Positions 33,278 to 45,500 of a stretch of 64,000 bases of DNA are shown here, in pieces. The notes beneath the pieces are model-generated. The model ran no database searches and had not been told where the DNA came from. It worked only from the letters and a program-made list of their open reading frames with translations. How positions within the stretch are numbered: the first letter of the stretch is position 1; every line of letters begins with the position of its first letter. The DNA comes from Alligator mississippiensis (Eukaryota; Chordata; Crocodylia; Alligatoridae), in the NCBI RefSeq assembly GCF_030867095.1, contig NC_081826.1:250088251-250152250 (forward strand). The letters run 5' to 3'. Both the position numbers and the translations under genes were made by a program.

Positions 33278-34555
33278 GTGGTGTAATGAGCTCAGATCAG
33301 GACCCAGGGCTTAGCCAGTCACAATCAAATCATCAGGACAGTCCATCCCCTGAGGCTGCAGGGAAACAACCGCCACCTGTAGCAAGTTTGTATCAACGCC
33401 CTGGGCCAGCCAGTCCTAACTGGGTGACCAGGGTAACCAATCCCCTGAGGCCACAGGTAGCAGGCCTGCCTACCCCCTGATCCCTAACTGTTTGTCTGCA
33501 CATTTTCAGCCTCCTCACAGGGAGCGACCTAGTGAAATATGGTGGAGATATGGACTCCAGTCTACCCTTGCAGCCTTACCCAAAGCCTTATGGCCTCAGA
33601 ATAGGTTGACTACCTTCAGCAGGTAATTCAGCAGTTCCCGACCTTGTTGTCCAACTGCAGGAGAAAAAACAGGACTTGTTGGACCTCCTTGAGGAAGCAT
33701 GGGCCCAAGCTGGCACCATGCAAGGGTTGAATGGGGTGCTACAGGCCCATATAGTTCCTCTGCAGCCAGACTGCTATCCTGTAGTCACAGCAGGACTCAC
33801 CACTAGTGGCAGAGGCTTCTGCTCTAGCTACTCCCCTACATATCCTTGAGCGCAAGTGTCTGTACCCAGAGTGCTTCAGGGAGGACCTGAAGAAGTTCCT
33901 GGGGTTTCTGAATCAGTGCTGCCTCTGGTTCATACTTTGCCCCCATGCCTACCGCACAGATCAGGCCAAGGTGGGATTGTTTATCAGCCTGCTCATAGGG
34001 AGTTCCCTGGCCTGGGCATCCATGCTTTTGGATACCTTCAGTCCCCTCTTGAGTAACCTGGAAGGACTCTTGCAGGCTATATCCCAAATATACACAGGCC
34101 CTCTCCAGTCACAAATGGCAGAAGCAACCCTATAGTCCCCGCGGGAGGGCAGTTGGCCTGTGAGCCAGTATAGTGCAGACTCTCAGCAGTTGGCTGCTAA
34201 GATCACTGAGATTTAGACAGCCCACAGAAAATGTGCATGCCCCCAGTTTGGTCCGAGCATTCCACCAGGCCCATCCAGAGAAGCCTGGAGCCCAGAGGCT
34301 GCCCTAGAAAGGGGAAGTACTATAACAAGCTCAGGTCAGGTTGCAAGACCCTGCTAATCCCAGTCAAATCATTAGGCAACCTATTCTGTGCAGGGAAATA
34401 AGCCCCATGTGCAGCCAGCTTGGATCAGTGCCCTAGACCCAACCAGTCCTAACTGGGCAATCGAGGCAACCAGTCCCCTGAGGCCACAGGCAACAGGCCC
34501 CACCCCGGACGTGGTGCCTAACATGTGATTGTGTGTAACTGCTGATTTCAGAGCT
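33278..34555 (+). mobile_element. Fossil Ty3/gypsy-like LTR element: gag part between direct repeats
   Basis: Part of an old LTR retrotransposon of the Ty3/gypsy (sushi-like) kind. The capsid region shows near 33890-34100, with residues such as EDLKKFLGFLNQCCLWF, HAYRTDQAKVGLFISLLIG and ALAWAS-like spacing that are typical of this Gag family. It lies between two direct repeats of about 200 bp (about 33280-33505 and 34315-34553) that share GTCCTAACTGGG and CCCCTGAGGCCACAGG. These could be remnants of the terminal repeats. No pol or envelope is visible in this piece. It is broken in many places and old; domesticated relatives are the RTL/MART genes, but nothing suggests that this copy is functional. 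Confidence 0.6.
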
Positions 34556-35049
34556 CAGTAGTTAACATGGGGGCAGGGGCCCATCAGAACTAAAACTTTT
34601 TGTGTGTGCCAGTATACATCTGGATCATGCAGGACAAGTTAGAATATTTAGAAGTGAAGAGACCAGATTAAACAGACTGGCAAGCCCTGACAGAGTCCAG
34701 ACCCATGAAATTCCTGGATGCCTCCAAAAAAACTGTGGTCCACTAAACAAAACTGCTCATAGCAGGATGGGAGAGCATTACCTAGAGCTAGAAGTATGAT
34801 TGAGTAGGCAGCTTTTGGAAAATGCAGAAGGGGAGACAGTGGTTGAACCAAGATGTATGTGCATCTTGCCCAAACCTGACCCCTTTTTTTGGACTGGAAT
34901 GAATTTCCTGAACTTCTAGGAACTCTTTACTTAAAAGTCAAAAAATAGCAAAATGGCCTCGCTCCCCACATGAGAGACATGAACCTTCCCAAACCCATCA
35001 CCTCCCTTCTGGTGAGAAGGGAGTCTGTACAATGTCCACCTCCATCAAG

Positions 35050-35560
35050 ATCCATTAGGGTTGGCCAGGTGCAGGCCAGAGCTTCATGGAGATACCTAGA
35101 CAAGCCAGCCCATTCCTAGTGCCATTCACTCAAACTGCAGTCAGTCCAGATATGCACATCAATATATGAGTCCACCTTGGCAGGGGCTTCAATTCACATG
35201 AGCTTGTCTTTAATTTCTTCATTCAGGTCCTGGTAGAAGTAGTGGAGATGCACGGCTTAGTTCCACTGTGTATCTACAACTAAGCACTGGAATTCAGCTG
35301 CATTTCTAGCAACTAGTTACTGGCCTTGTCTGAAGATCTGCAAGGCTGCCTCTGCTGAGCACATAGTGCAGAACATCAGAGGAAACCTCCACAGTCTGAA
35401 TGAAGTCCTTGCAGTTATTCAGCAGAGGCCAGGATCCTTCCAGGACCAGGGAAGCCTGGGCAAGCCCAGTCAATAAGCTAATTACTGTCACAATGCTGGC
35501 CTTGTCCATCAGATTAACAAGAGACGAGAACTGAATTTATCAAGCAGAGGTGCCTTCAGC
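35050..35560 (-). mobile_element. Fossil Ty3/gypsy-like gag fragment, minus strand
   Basis: A second piece of the same kind in the opposite orientation. On the minus strand the region around 35510-35390 shows SIVTVISLLTGLAQASLVLE and LLNNCKDFIQT, the same capsid segment as the plus-strand fossil, followed by the downstream capsid part (TRT..MKKLKTSS-type sequence about 35230-35200). Broken in several places; no end repeats recognised. The stretch 34560-35050 between the two fossils may hold more of either element, but I cannot assign it. Confidence 0.55.
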
Positions 35561-35599
35561 TCACAAGTCAGTAGTTCGGTCAGAGTTGGCAGGATTAGA

Positions 35600-36030
35600 A
35601 AAAGTGCTTGGTTAGCCAGCTCTTTGTCCCTGAAGGGTATGGAACTATACATGCATGCCAGTGTTCAAAACTTGCAGAGCAATCTCTTGGGCTTGCAAAT
35701 TGTACGTCCTGGCTGCCAAAGCTTAAAAATAAGGCACCTAAAAGGCCAATCTAGATTTTGCCATTTTTTTCCACTGTCTTCAATAGGTTCTGGGCCTAAC
35801 CTGAAAACAAGAGTTGCAGAGAAGAAATTTTATTTCATAGAGGGGAAAATAGTTATTTCCAGGTCAAAATTATTAACTATTACATATAGAACACAGAACT
35901 TGGTTGGAAAGGTTTCATCTTCAGAAATTCTAAGGTGTTGTGTAAGTACAGCTTTAAGACGCATTGTGAAGCAAAGAAAGGAACTCAGTTCTTCAATAAG
36001 ACTTAACCTTTATTTAAAAATTTCATTTAA
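35600..36030. other. SSBP2 intron end with old repeat-like words
   Basis: TCTTCAATAGGTTCTGGGCC near 35779 resembles the CTTCAATGGGCTTTGGATCA-type segment of old sauropsid repeats. The 3' end carries the TTTCATTTAACAG acceptor of the next exon. Confidence 0.35.
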
Positions 36031-36033
36031 CAG

Positions 36034-36132
36034 AACTCTCCCAGTAATATGAGCATGAGTAATCAGCCTGGCACTCCCCGGGATGACGGTGAAATGGGTG
36101 GAAACTTTCTAAACCCTTTTCAGAGTGAGAGC
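36034..36132 (+). CDS. SSBP2: SSBP2 coding exon, [20 protein letters not shown]...
   Basis: An exon of 99 nt, 33 codons, phase 0 at both ends: [18 protein letters not shown], then [15 protein letters not shown]. Human SSBP2 has [20 protein letters not shown] and [15 protein letters not shown] from memory; SSBP3 has ELGGNFLHSFQND at the end. So the paralogue call is firm. The acceptor is TTTAACAG and the donor GTAAGT at 36133. The acidic/aromatic [15 protein letters not shown] segment formed with the next exon is the most conserved part of the SSBP C-terminus. Confidence 0.95.
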
Positions 36133-36754
36133 GTAAGTATCTTTTTGACTCTTCTGTTTGGCAGACACTCAGTCACTAGTCTTATCATCTGTGTTATCTC
36201 TATATTTTTACTAGATCCTAATATTATAATAAGGATCTGCTGAGCAAACTGTTGTGCTAAATAACGTCAGTAAATTTAGAGCCAACAGACAGAGTTACTA
36301 CAGAAATCCATGAGTAGTGGATGAAAATTAGATGTACATCAGTATTATCCTAGATTCACACACATACTTATTTGGTAATGAATGATGGGATGTGCATTTG
36401 GCAGTTAAAATGGGAACAGTATAGACATGAATATTCAGCCAGTCATTCAAAAGCAGTCTCTGAGGTAGGATGTGTCAGTTTGTGGCTGCCCAACTTTTCA
36501 CCTTCCTTGATAGTATATTTTGTAAAGTAGGAATGTCTTTCAAAACATGATCCACACTTAAGTACCAGAACATCTATAAGATTTTATAAAAAGCCATGAT
36601 GTGGTTTTAAGTACAGGAAAGCAAACTCCCCCTCTAGTGTTCATTATGTGACAAATAAGACTTTTCATAAAAGTGCCAGATCTTGAGGCTAAACAAATAT
36701 TGTTTACAATACTAAACTATTTTAAATCAAGAAAATAGTGAAGAACATTTCATA

Positions 36755-36900
36755 TCCAGGTGCCTAAAGTTAGATTTCTAAATCCATATTTTGGTTCCTA
36801 TATAGAAATGGCCTGATTTTTCAGAAGTGCTGAGTAGCTTCGGAACTTGTATTCTGACTGGAATTAACTTCTGTCAGAACCAAGAGCAATTCCATTTATT
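36755..36900. repeat. Old sauropsid palindromic repeat
   Basis: AGGTGCCTAAAGTTAGATTT, AAATCCATATTTTGGTTCCT and GGCCTGATTTTTCAGAAGTG follow the order of a very common turtle/crocodile repeat (AGGTGCCTAA..GGCACCTAAATCC..GGCCTGATTTTCAGAGGTGC). Family name unknown to me. Confidence 0.55.
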
Positions 36901-36904
36901 ATGC

Positions 36905-38040
36905 CACTGCAGAATTTAGCCCAGTTGCTATGAAGATTGAATGTTGTTTCTTCTAATTCATACCACAGCCAAAATCCTCAGCATGTTTTATGAAATTGAT
37001 TAAATTTTTATTTTGCTTCTTCAACAAATATGAAGAATGATCAATTTTCTATATTTTAGCCATCCACTGTTCAATAACTTTGAACAAAAGGTCCTCACCT
37101 AGAGAGGTATGTTTCATAATTTGCAAAAGAGTAGCAACTAAACCGCATCAGATTTGATTTATAGTCATGGCAGTGCTTGACTCTAAATTCAGCTTACTCA
37201 ACTTGTACTGTATGCCAACAATCTGACTGAACAGACAGAAGCCAGTCCACTAAACTAGGCTCATTAAAAGAGCAGCAAGTAGTATCAGTTATATGCCACA
37301 GAAAATATTGGTTCTCTCAGACATTCCTGTATACTTAATGGTTTTAGCTACTGGTTTTTTTACCTGAATCAATTCCTGATCTGGCTTGTAGAAGATTTTG
37401 CTATACCTCTTACTGTACTTCAAGATGCCTGTCTCACTCACAAGCCAGAGTTTAGTTTCTTGAGTCTCTTTCATGCTTTCTCAACCACCCCTGCTACTTC
37501 TTTTCTTGGCTACTTAGAAAGAATATTATCAGTGAGCTAAATTCTGAGTTCTTTCCTCAGGCAAAATTCCCATTCAGTTCACCAGGAGGTTTGAATCAAA
37601 ATAAGGACAGCAGTAGTAGTGATAATGTGATTACTATTACTATGTTGTGGTATGATTGAATCATTATAATTACAATTATAAATAATTAATGTATATTTAA
37701 TAAAATAATGCAAGTAGTAGTAGTATTAGCAGCAATTTGTACAGTACTTAATCTGTATGTAAACAAAGAATTTATTCCCTGGCCCAAATGCGTATGCTGT
37801 TGTTGCATACTCTGGTTGTAATCCAAAAAGCTTTAAGACTTTTCCTATCTTTAAACACCTGAGTGGTCCTTTTCAATGACTTACATGCTTAAGGCTTTAT
37901 TGAATAAGCTTTGCCGAATCCAAGTGAGAGTCTGCAGCACCTGGCAAAAGCAAGACCCAAAACAGACAAGATCAACAAAGAAAAGGCGAGACCTCAGGCA
38001 AACTAGGTTTCCCCTGGTTAGTCTGTTCGAAGCAATTTGC
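36905..38040. other. SSBP2 last intron, no recognised feature
   Basis: AT-rich intron. A short AGTAGTAGTAG-like stretch lies near 37710. Nothing else supported. Confidence 0.45.
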
Positions 38041-38044
38041 ATTA

Positions 38045-38572
38045 GAGCTAGGTACAGGCAGTCAAAAAGCCCAAGGCTGAATCATTTTAATCTTCGCAGG
38101 TTAGTCTACACTGCGTAGATTGAACTGATAAGCAAGTGAACAGACATTCAGTTTTGATTCTGGAAATGCAGTCACATGACTGCAGTGGCCCAGACCAGAA
38201 ACTGCAGGGGGGTGGGAGGGTGGCACTAGAATACGCCTCTCTGCTTAGCTGGAGCATACAGTTTGAGCCAAGCCTAGCCCACCTGCCCTGCAAAGGGGTG
38301 GGGAGGGAGTGTTTATGGGGGAGGTGCAAAGCATCCTGGGGTGCTGGAGGACTGCTGAGTTAACTTGAATCTGGAGGGGATCTGGGACACAAGTTCAATA
38401 AACCGATTTAACCTAAATCAATTAAGTCTGATACTACATCCATCCAGGTTTATCTTAAACCAGTTTCGGCCATTTTGAAAGTGGTTTATGTGCACTTGAA
38501 CTTCTGTTGTATCATAGAGTTGAATCAGTTCTGATCACTTATAATGGTTTATGTGTAATTTCTGTCCCTAGC
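38045..38572. mobile_element. DNA transposon with GGGCTAGGGACAG termini, copy 1
   Basis: The left end GAGCTAGGTACAGGCAGTCA pairs with the right end, GGCTAGGGACAGAAATTACA when reverse-complemented. The same family is at 55915-56742. TTA precedes both left ends; I found no matching right duplication. Shared interior words include GATACTACATCCATCCAGGT and the CAGTGGC..CAGAC..GAA.CCAGGGG region. The central part is shorter here (528 against 828 bp). Confidence 0.75.
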
Positions 38573-38579
38573 CAAGAAG

Positions 38580-39414
38580 TATGACAACCAAAACACTGGT
38601 TCTGAAAACTTTGGAACCTGGAGAATAGGCAGACCCAGAGATTTATCCTTTAGCTGATTTCTAATTATGTATCAGCACGTAGAAAGGCAAAATTAATGTT
38701 TTTGCTATATCTCACAGACAATTCCAATTAAAAAAACAGTGAGACTACTGGAGGCTTTGTGGTATCTCATCAGTAACTTGTGATGAGGTACTGTTACTTT
38801 GAGGGGGACTGTAGCTTGAAACAGGGCTGCAGTTCAGTATGTGTTACGATAATAAGGCAATATAATGTGATGGCAGGATTTTCAGTTCATAGAAAAAGCA
38901 TAATAACTGATATTGGATATAACCAACTTCTGAAAGATTAAGCCAAAGGCCTAATTTCATTTCAATAAGGCATTTTTCCAACACCTTTCCCCACAAGTGG
39001 TGAAATGCCAGCTCCAGTGGTGTGAACACCCAGGTACCATGCTCTGCAAGCATATCTGCCATCAGCTTATGCATATACCCTAAGTAGCCCCAGCACTGAC
39101 TAGTGAAGAGCAAGTTAGGGCACTTAAGGAAGAGCTGCTATAATTGCATCAGCCAGGCAGTATCAGCAAACGCTAACATTTATTTTCTGCTCATGATTTA
39201 CTTATTCATTTCATAAGTTTTGTTGTAATTTAGATGGAAAGAAATTTAAATATATAATTAATTATTGTAGCACAAACTGAACAACAGTCCTGACAAATTT
39301 AAAAGGATAAAAATAAAAGAGCAATGAATTGAAATTCAAATTCATTGTTTTGTTCCAGAAGCGAATGTAGTGGCCTGTAAAAGAATTGTTAAAATGTGGA
39401 TTCCTCTTTTCCAG
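38580..39414. other. SSBP2 last intron, 3' part
   Basis: No gene or nameable repeat. It ends in the TTCCTCTTTTCCAG acceptor of the terminal exon. Confidence 0.5.
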
Positions 39415-39444
39415 TACTCCCCTAGCATGACAATGAGTGTGTGA
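39415..39444 (+). CDS. SSBP2: SSBP2 terminal coding segment with stop, YSPSMTMSV*
   Basis: The last nine codons, YSPSMTMSV, and TGA at 39442-39444. This C-terminus is identical in SSBP2, SSBP3 and SSBP4, as far as I recall. The acceptor is CTTTTCCAG. The exon continues without a splice signal into the 3' UTR. Together the eight exons give 148 residues, about the last 41% of a protein of about 361 residues, with every phase consistent and no stop or frameshift, so the gene is intact here. Confidence 0.95.
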   Translation, partial: YSPSMTMSV

Positions 39445-39709
39445 TCCATTACCAAGTCTCCTCATGAAGACCGCAGTGAGTTGGCCCTCTTCAGAGAGCT
39501 ACTACAGAAGAAAATTACTCGTCCCAGTGTACAGTTTAACAAAAGGATCTCAGACACAATCAGACCCACCATTTTTCCTACCATCTCCCCAGTTTTGTCA
39601 AGAAAGTGGGTCCAAAAATGATTCCAACAACTGTAAAGAGTGGCATAAGAGAACTGCCCAAGACTGAACTGCAAACAATTTTCTGTGTATGTACATGTAC
39701 GGGTAGATG

Positions 39710-39775
39710 TATATATGTGTGCCTGTGTGCTTGTGTGTGCACTATATAGACATACACACACACACATACATATAT
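39710..39775 (+). repeat. TG/CA inverted dinucleotide-rich hairpin in 3' UTR
   Basis: TATATATGTGTGCCTGTGTG with following TG repeats faces ACATACACACACACACATAC across the loop CACTATATAG. The RNA would fold into a stem of about 25 bp. Confidence 0.75.
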
Positions 39776-40009
39776 AGACCCGCAGGACATTGTAAAATAT
39801 TATCACATGACATCTTAAGTAGAAATAAGAAGTAGGGACTTTTATTCCATCTTTTTTTCACGTTTACATTTTAACTATTAAAATTTGCTTTCCCTCTCCC
39901 CTCCTGAACTGTTTTGTGCTGCATATATCACTGCTTTATAAGTTATTTTTTAAGGTGAACTCAAATGATAAATTGTCTGATTTTGTAAATGTCTGCCATT
40001 ATGGATAGG

Positions 40010-40015
40010 AATAAA
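40010..40015 (+). terminator. Poly(A) signal AATAAA (proximal)
   Basis: AATAAA about 565 nt after the stop, followed some 30 nt later by TTGTGTTTG, a U/GU-rich downstream element. Plausible first cleavage site near 40030. Confidence 0.65.
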
Positions 40016-40337
40016 ATTGCTTATAAGAGGGCTTTCATTAACTTGTGTTTGATACCAGTTATCCTGTGAATCACATTCTGTGCTGTCTCAAGAAATAGAA
40101 GAAAGCTCATTTTAATTTTTTGGAGAAATTTAATAATTTTTCATCAAGCCTTGGTGACATTTTTTATACTTTGCCTTTAAAAAAAGAAGCACTGATGGTT
40201 ATTTTCTTCCTTAATTGAAGCCTAATTATCTGCAATATCTATTTTAAATGGAAGCCTGAATTTGATACAAGCTTCTTGGTTTATACAGAGTACTTTAAGG
40301 TTGCTGTAAGTGAGTTCCAGTTGCTATAGAATCTAGC

Positions 40338-40343
40338 AATAAA
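40338..40343 (+). terminator. Poly(A) signal AATAAA (second proximal)
   Basis: AATAAAGTGTCAGG, with GU-containing sequence directly downstream. A second plausible cleavage site about 0.9 kb after the stop. Confidence 0.5.
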
Positions 40344-40360
40344 GTGTCAGGGCTGCTTCT

Positions 40361-41510
40361 GCCCTTGGAAATGAGTTTTCTACTTAGCATGATCTTCCGT
40401 AGGGGTGGTAGTTAGTAGAAATACAGTAGAATTCTTACTACTGAAACCTCCTTTTCTAACAAACTGCTGGCGTCCCTCCCTTTTCTACTGATTCTTAGCT
40501 GATTCCCAATTATCCATAGTCCTGATTGTCTTAACATACTTAGTGTCTCCCAAGCCATTCAGATAATCAGGACTCCACCGTACATGAATGTGTTACTTTT
40601 CACTAGAAATACTGGAACAGAACTTCTCAAAATCTTTCTGTATGTGTAATCATATAGGTAAACCAAAATACCTGAGCATTTCATGGTTATGACCCATGCT
40701 GAGAGCATTGGAAGGCTCAAGCCTTTCTGCCAGATATAGGATGTCAACAGAGGTCTGAACCCATTCTGTAAGGAGTTCAGTATACTGTATTTCAAAGCTG
40801 TGGAGATAGTGGAAAAAAGGAGAATGGTGACACAGCTTCCTTAACATTAAAAAAAAAAAAAAAGCCTTTTGAAGGAGACTCCCTTAAAGTGAAGCTCTAA
40901 CTTCTGAGGACCTGAGGTTATGTTAAATTTAGTGCCCTATGACTCCCACCTTTCCCAAGAAAATGAAAGATTGCAGCTGTACATATGGTGTTAGGAAGGC
41001 TGATGTTCAGGATCTCAGGCACAAAGTGGCTGAATTAAACTCACTCTGCAGGTTTAGAACAAAGTTCTCATCTTTGCATGTGGAAGGTCCAGATACATAG
41101 GGAGAGAAGAGCATCAAGTACAGTGCTCATAGGAAGATTTATAAGGAGAATTTTTGCCCTTAAATTTTAATGAAGGGTTGCATGTAATGGGCTCAGTGGG
41201 CTAGCAAATCCCTGCATGTATATATAAATAAAGATATAATGTTTTTACTCCATTGCTGGCATTATACAAACACAAAACTCTTCTTAGATACCAGGTACCT
41301 TGAAATGTTGTTAACATTTTAAAGATTTTAAGAGAAAGTAATTTTTAGTTACAAATAATTTTTAAGATGACTTTAAATTAGGTGAAAGCATTCATACGTT
41401 ATCACTGACTTTCTTCCCAATAATTATTATTTATTTTTTGAAAACAGGTCAATTTTTATTCTTTTGAAGGATCCCAGCAGCACTATGATCAATTTTACTT
41501 ACACAAAATG
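40361..41510. other. AT-rich sequence after SSBP2 stop, no clear feature
   Basis: Contains a run of 15 A (40849-40863) and an AATAAA at 41227. No gene. It would be 3' UTR if the distal poly(A) site is used. Confidence 0.45.
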
Positions 41511-41600
41511 CAAAATGAGACCTTAATCCTGCAAACACTTACACATGTATTTAACCTTATTACTGTGAGGAGTGGCAGGGATTTCAGTGGGGCAAAGTAA
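41511..41600. repeat. Old sauropsid palindromic repeat fragment
   Basis: TAATCCTGCAAACACTTACA, then TTTAACCTTATTACTGTGAG and TTTCAGTGGGGCAAAGT follow a common sauropsid repeat of the form GATCCTGCAAACACTTACGC..TTAACTTTACTCATGTGAGT..TTCAATGGGACTACTC. Related to 45165-45295. Confidence 0.55.
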
Positions 41601-42003
41601 AGTGGGGTTGTGGCCTTAATATTTACCACATAAATGACAGAACTTTTTATGAGTTTTACATTATCAGCAACAGTTTAGTTTATAGTAGGGAATACACCTG
41701 AGCATTAAATAAAATTGTGCAATGTAGAGTACAGAATAGAAGTGCATCCTTTATTCAGTTTCCAGTGCTGTGTTTTTAAATGTAAAATCTTTGTCAAAAT
41801 ATTTTCTCATAATTTCACTCCAATAGCATGAGATGCTTCCAGATACATAGTGATTCTTTATCACCCTCCCTCCCCTGCCATGTCCCACTTGCAGCATGTC
41901 ATCAACTTTGCATAACAGGATAGATCCTACACGATTCAAGTCATTCAAGTAAAAAATGGCAAAGAGGGCAGGATCAGCCCCTGCATCACTTCAGGTAGAA
42001 TTA

Positions 42004-42534
42004 CAGGGCAGGATCTTGCAGTGTGTTAAACATGTAAAATAACATTTTGCACTCAGGTAGCCAGCCTAATACATTTTGATGGGACCCAACATACGTGTGA
42101 GCTGTGTGAGGAGCCGGGCTCAGCTGGAGACAGCAGCAGTGGCAGCAAAACCAATTCCGCCTCCTTGCACCTGCTTCCAGGCTAGCAGGGAGTACCCAGG
42201 GCAATCAGGCAAGGAGGAAAAACTTGCTTGCTGCACTGCTGCCACAGCAACAGACAAGGAAACAGGGAATGGGAGGGGAGGGGAGATGCTGCTGAGCATA
42301 GAGGGGAAGAGAAAAGGTTCTGAGAGTGGGGAAGGGATTCTTACCTGCATTGGGAGGGTTATAAAGTCTTTGGCTGCTGTTTCCACAGCGTGGTCTGCCT
42401 GTCCCACTGTGAGGTGGGGGGAAGCTGGGAGTGGCAGTACAGCTACCCCTGCAGCACAGATTGCTGCTCCCACACCCACCTTTACACCCACCTGGATCCA
42501 CCCATGCTTACATCTCTGCAAGATCAGGGCTGTA
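42004..42534. mobile_element. Possible GC-rich DNA transposon
   Basis: A GC-rich block in AT-rich surroundings. The left CAGGGCAGGATCTTGCAGTG and the right end, reverse-complemented (CAGCCCTGATCTTGCAGAGA), are partly inverted copies. The open frames inside (172 codons +, 133 codons -) have no domain and low complexity. No clear target duplication. Confidence 0.42.
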
Positions 42535-45500
42535 GCTATATTTCATTATCCAACCCATCTCTTGAGTTCTAATGGCACATTTCATCACACATAACTAATA
42601 ATGATCACCACTACTCTCCCCTTGCTTTCATAGGGACTGAACTTGCAGGTGATCCGTTATTATACATGTGAATAAAGTTATGCATATGCATGTGGGAAAA
42701 ACAATATTTATTTGCAATAAAAACACACAGGATATTATTTATGTGTGCTAAATATGCAATTAATACAAGGACAACTTTAGCTTTGAAAGTACTGTAGGGT
42801 TGGTTATTTGTTTGTTTGCTTGTTTTCTTGCATACTTTCCTTGCTTACAAAGTCCTTGTAGGAGTTTGCAATACTAAGAAAAAATGAACATGGCAAGAAA
42901 AATTACTTGAGAACTAACTTTTTTTCTTCCTACCTGTGTTTCTAATGCACTGGAAGTCTACATGCAGTGTAGCTGCTTTTGGTTTCTATGCTTATGCCTC
43001 AGCATTGCTGATAAGAGCAGACAGAACTTGTCCAGTACTAGGAGTAATGAGAACTCAACTGGAGCCAGGGAATTTTAACAGTGCATTTTAAGAGTTTTCT
43101 TTTTATATGTGTGATGAATAGGACATATTTTTCTTACCATTTTTTTTTCAATTAAATATTTTAAAATAGAAGAGGTGGAATCTCATATGGAATAGAAGAA
43201 TCAGGGAGTAATGGATTTTCTTCCTCTATAGAAATTCCAGGAAAAATCCTGGCCCTCTAGAAGTCACTTGGAGTTTTGTCATTGACTTCAGTAGTGCCAA
43301 AACTTCACTTTCTTTGTGAATATGTGAAAAGTAACTTTCACATCTGTATCTTATTTTCACATGTAGATTTTGTGTAAACAATATTGCCCCTTTTGTGCTT
43401 ATTAAAAAAGGAGGAAGAAAGGTAGCTGCTTGAATCACAAGTATATTATGTAGCCTGAAATGTACAATTTAAAGTATCTTAATATTTTTATATAGAAGTA
43501 AGGCATTTACATTATTTTACTAGTAATTTCTGATTATGAGGAAGAACTGAGATTAATTTAGAGCTCATGAAAAATGCTGCTCTAATAGCCCTTGGGACCC
43601 ATTTTTTTTAGTTCCACACACCCCAGTAATGTGCTTCACCCTGGATCTGGAAGGACTTCTGCTTAAAAGTGAGAAAATAGTTCAGTCTCCTTTAAGTTGT
43701 TAGTCACTGTTGGCTGCATGCCATAGTTACCAATTTTCATTTTAAAACTTGCTCAGCTCATTATACAGAGAAACACAGTGACCAACTTTCAATTATACCC
43801 AACCTCTGCTGTGGCCCAGAAGGGCACCATATCCCATTGCCAGTTGCCAGCCCCCTGAGACATCCACTAACACTCTACCCTCCCACACATGCAAACACAC
43901 ACTTTTGCGGTTTAAAGCAAAATACTGTAGGATCATTATTTAGAATAATTCAAGTTAGGCAGAAGTGAAAGGAGGCCTCTTCTGCATGGATAGCAACCTG
44001 GAATCTCTTTATCAGAAGGATAACAGCCTCATTAAGTGGCTAAAACACATTTGAATTTTCCCCTGTCTCATGATTAGCAAATGAAATACTGTACGTAAGG
44101 AGGACTTGAAATTAGATGGGTAATTTAATGAGGGACCAGCTGTTACAATATTCAGAGTTGCACATTTTATTCTTTTTTCTCTCTACTTGATTAAATGAAT
44201 TTTCAACTATTGCACTGATTTCTATGTCCTTGACCAGTAAATAATTTTTAAGCATTACAGTCCATTCCTCCAATTCCTAGACATCCTTCATATTTGCTGT
44301 TGTTGCTGTTAAAGGTGTTGGCTAAACTGTGCAAGATTTGTCCCTATGCATTTGAAGTGGAGAGTACCACAAATGTAAAAATTAATACATCGAGAAATTG
44401 TCAGTGTAGGTAACTATATCTTCCTTTAAATCATTCCAAGTAATAATACTTATAAGACCAGCTCCCATTTCAAATCAGTCTGGATTTGTGTGGAGAGTTT
44501 TAAAGATGAAATTCTTGCTGAAGTACATATATTCCAAATAAAAAATCATTTACTCCCTTTTCTAGAGTGACAATTAGTTTCTCTTCAAGCTGATGTTTGC
44601 AACAATTAAAATAGCAAATTATCATACCAAGGATCTAACTCAGTATTTCATGGTATAAAAGAAGATATAAAAAATTCCATTCAGTCCTCAAATTTAAGCT
44701 ACTTCTAAATAGTGTGTGAAGCTTCCTCTTCTCCCCATCCCCAACAATATTGGCCTGGGCTTGCAGGCCCCTGCTCATGAAAGTTGTCTCACTGACACAA
44801 TAATAGTCTCACATAACTCATATAATTATGTAACTCATATATCTTACATAAATGTGAGAGCTAAAGGTTTGCTGGATTGCACCCCGAACTGCACCTCCAA
44901 TGTTTATTTAACATATGATCTTATTCAGCAGGTGCCTACCCTTGATGTGTACACAGCAGATTGAAAGGGCATGTTACAGTCAACCAAATGATGTTTCAAG
45001 CTGAAAGAAAAAGGGAGAATCGGATGAGCTCTTCATATCCACCAAGCATTGCTTGAGTGCATGCATTCATTCATTTTCGGTTTCATAATCTTGATATCTT
45101 AAGTGACAGTAATAAATTTAGAATTCACTGAAGGACCATCCACTCAGAGACTTGTTAAAAACCCTGATCCTACGAACACTTGCACAACTTTTTTTTATTT
45201 AAGGCGTGCGAGTGCTTAATTTAAGCACCTGAACAGTCTAATTGAAGACAATGGGACTACTCAAATGCATGTGTATGTATTTGCAAGAGCCTGAAATATT
45301 AATTATTGAGTCTTCTCTGAAATTTTAGCAATCCCCAGGTGTACTTATGCATTAACATCGTTGATGTCTGGAATAGGAGTTTGCTTTCTTCTGTTTCTTA
45401 ATTTATTAGACAACTATCCAGTGCTACCTAAAACATTTCTGTGAACTTGCCCTCTCATTTTGTTTCAAATTGTTTATTCACCTCTATTAAAACAACTAAA

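Larger units (their letters stand above)
39445..40360 (+). other. SSBP2: SSBP2 proximal 3' UTR
   Basis: Transcribed, untranslated sequence after the stop. It holds a Pumilio-type motif TGTATATA (39708-39715), a TG/CA hairpin (39710-39775) and poly(A) signals at 40010 and 40338. The extent is inferred from the signals; no transcript is available. Confidence 0.7.

Noticed and set aside
3679-39444. SSBP3 or SSBP4 as the identity of the gene
   Set aside because: [28 protein letters not shown] and [15 protein letters not shown] are the SSBP2 forms, and the next gene is ACOT12, which neighbours SSBP2 in human as I recall.
42076-42594. 172-codon open frame
   Set aside because: Within a GC-rich repeat-like block, no domain, opposite-strand frames of similar length.
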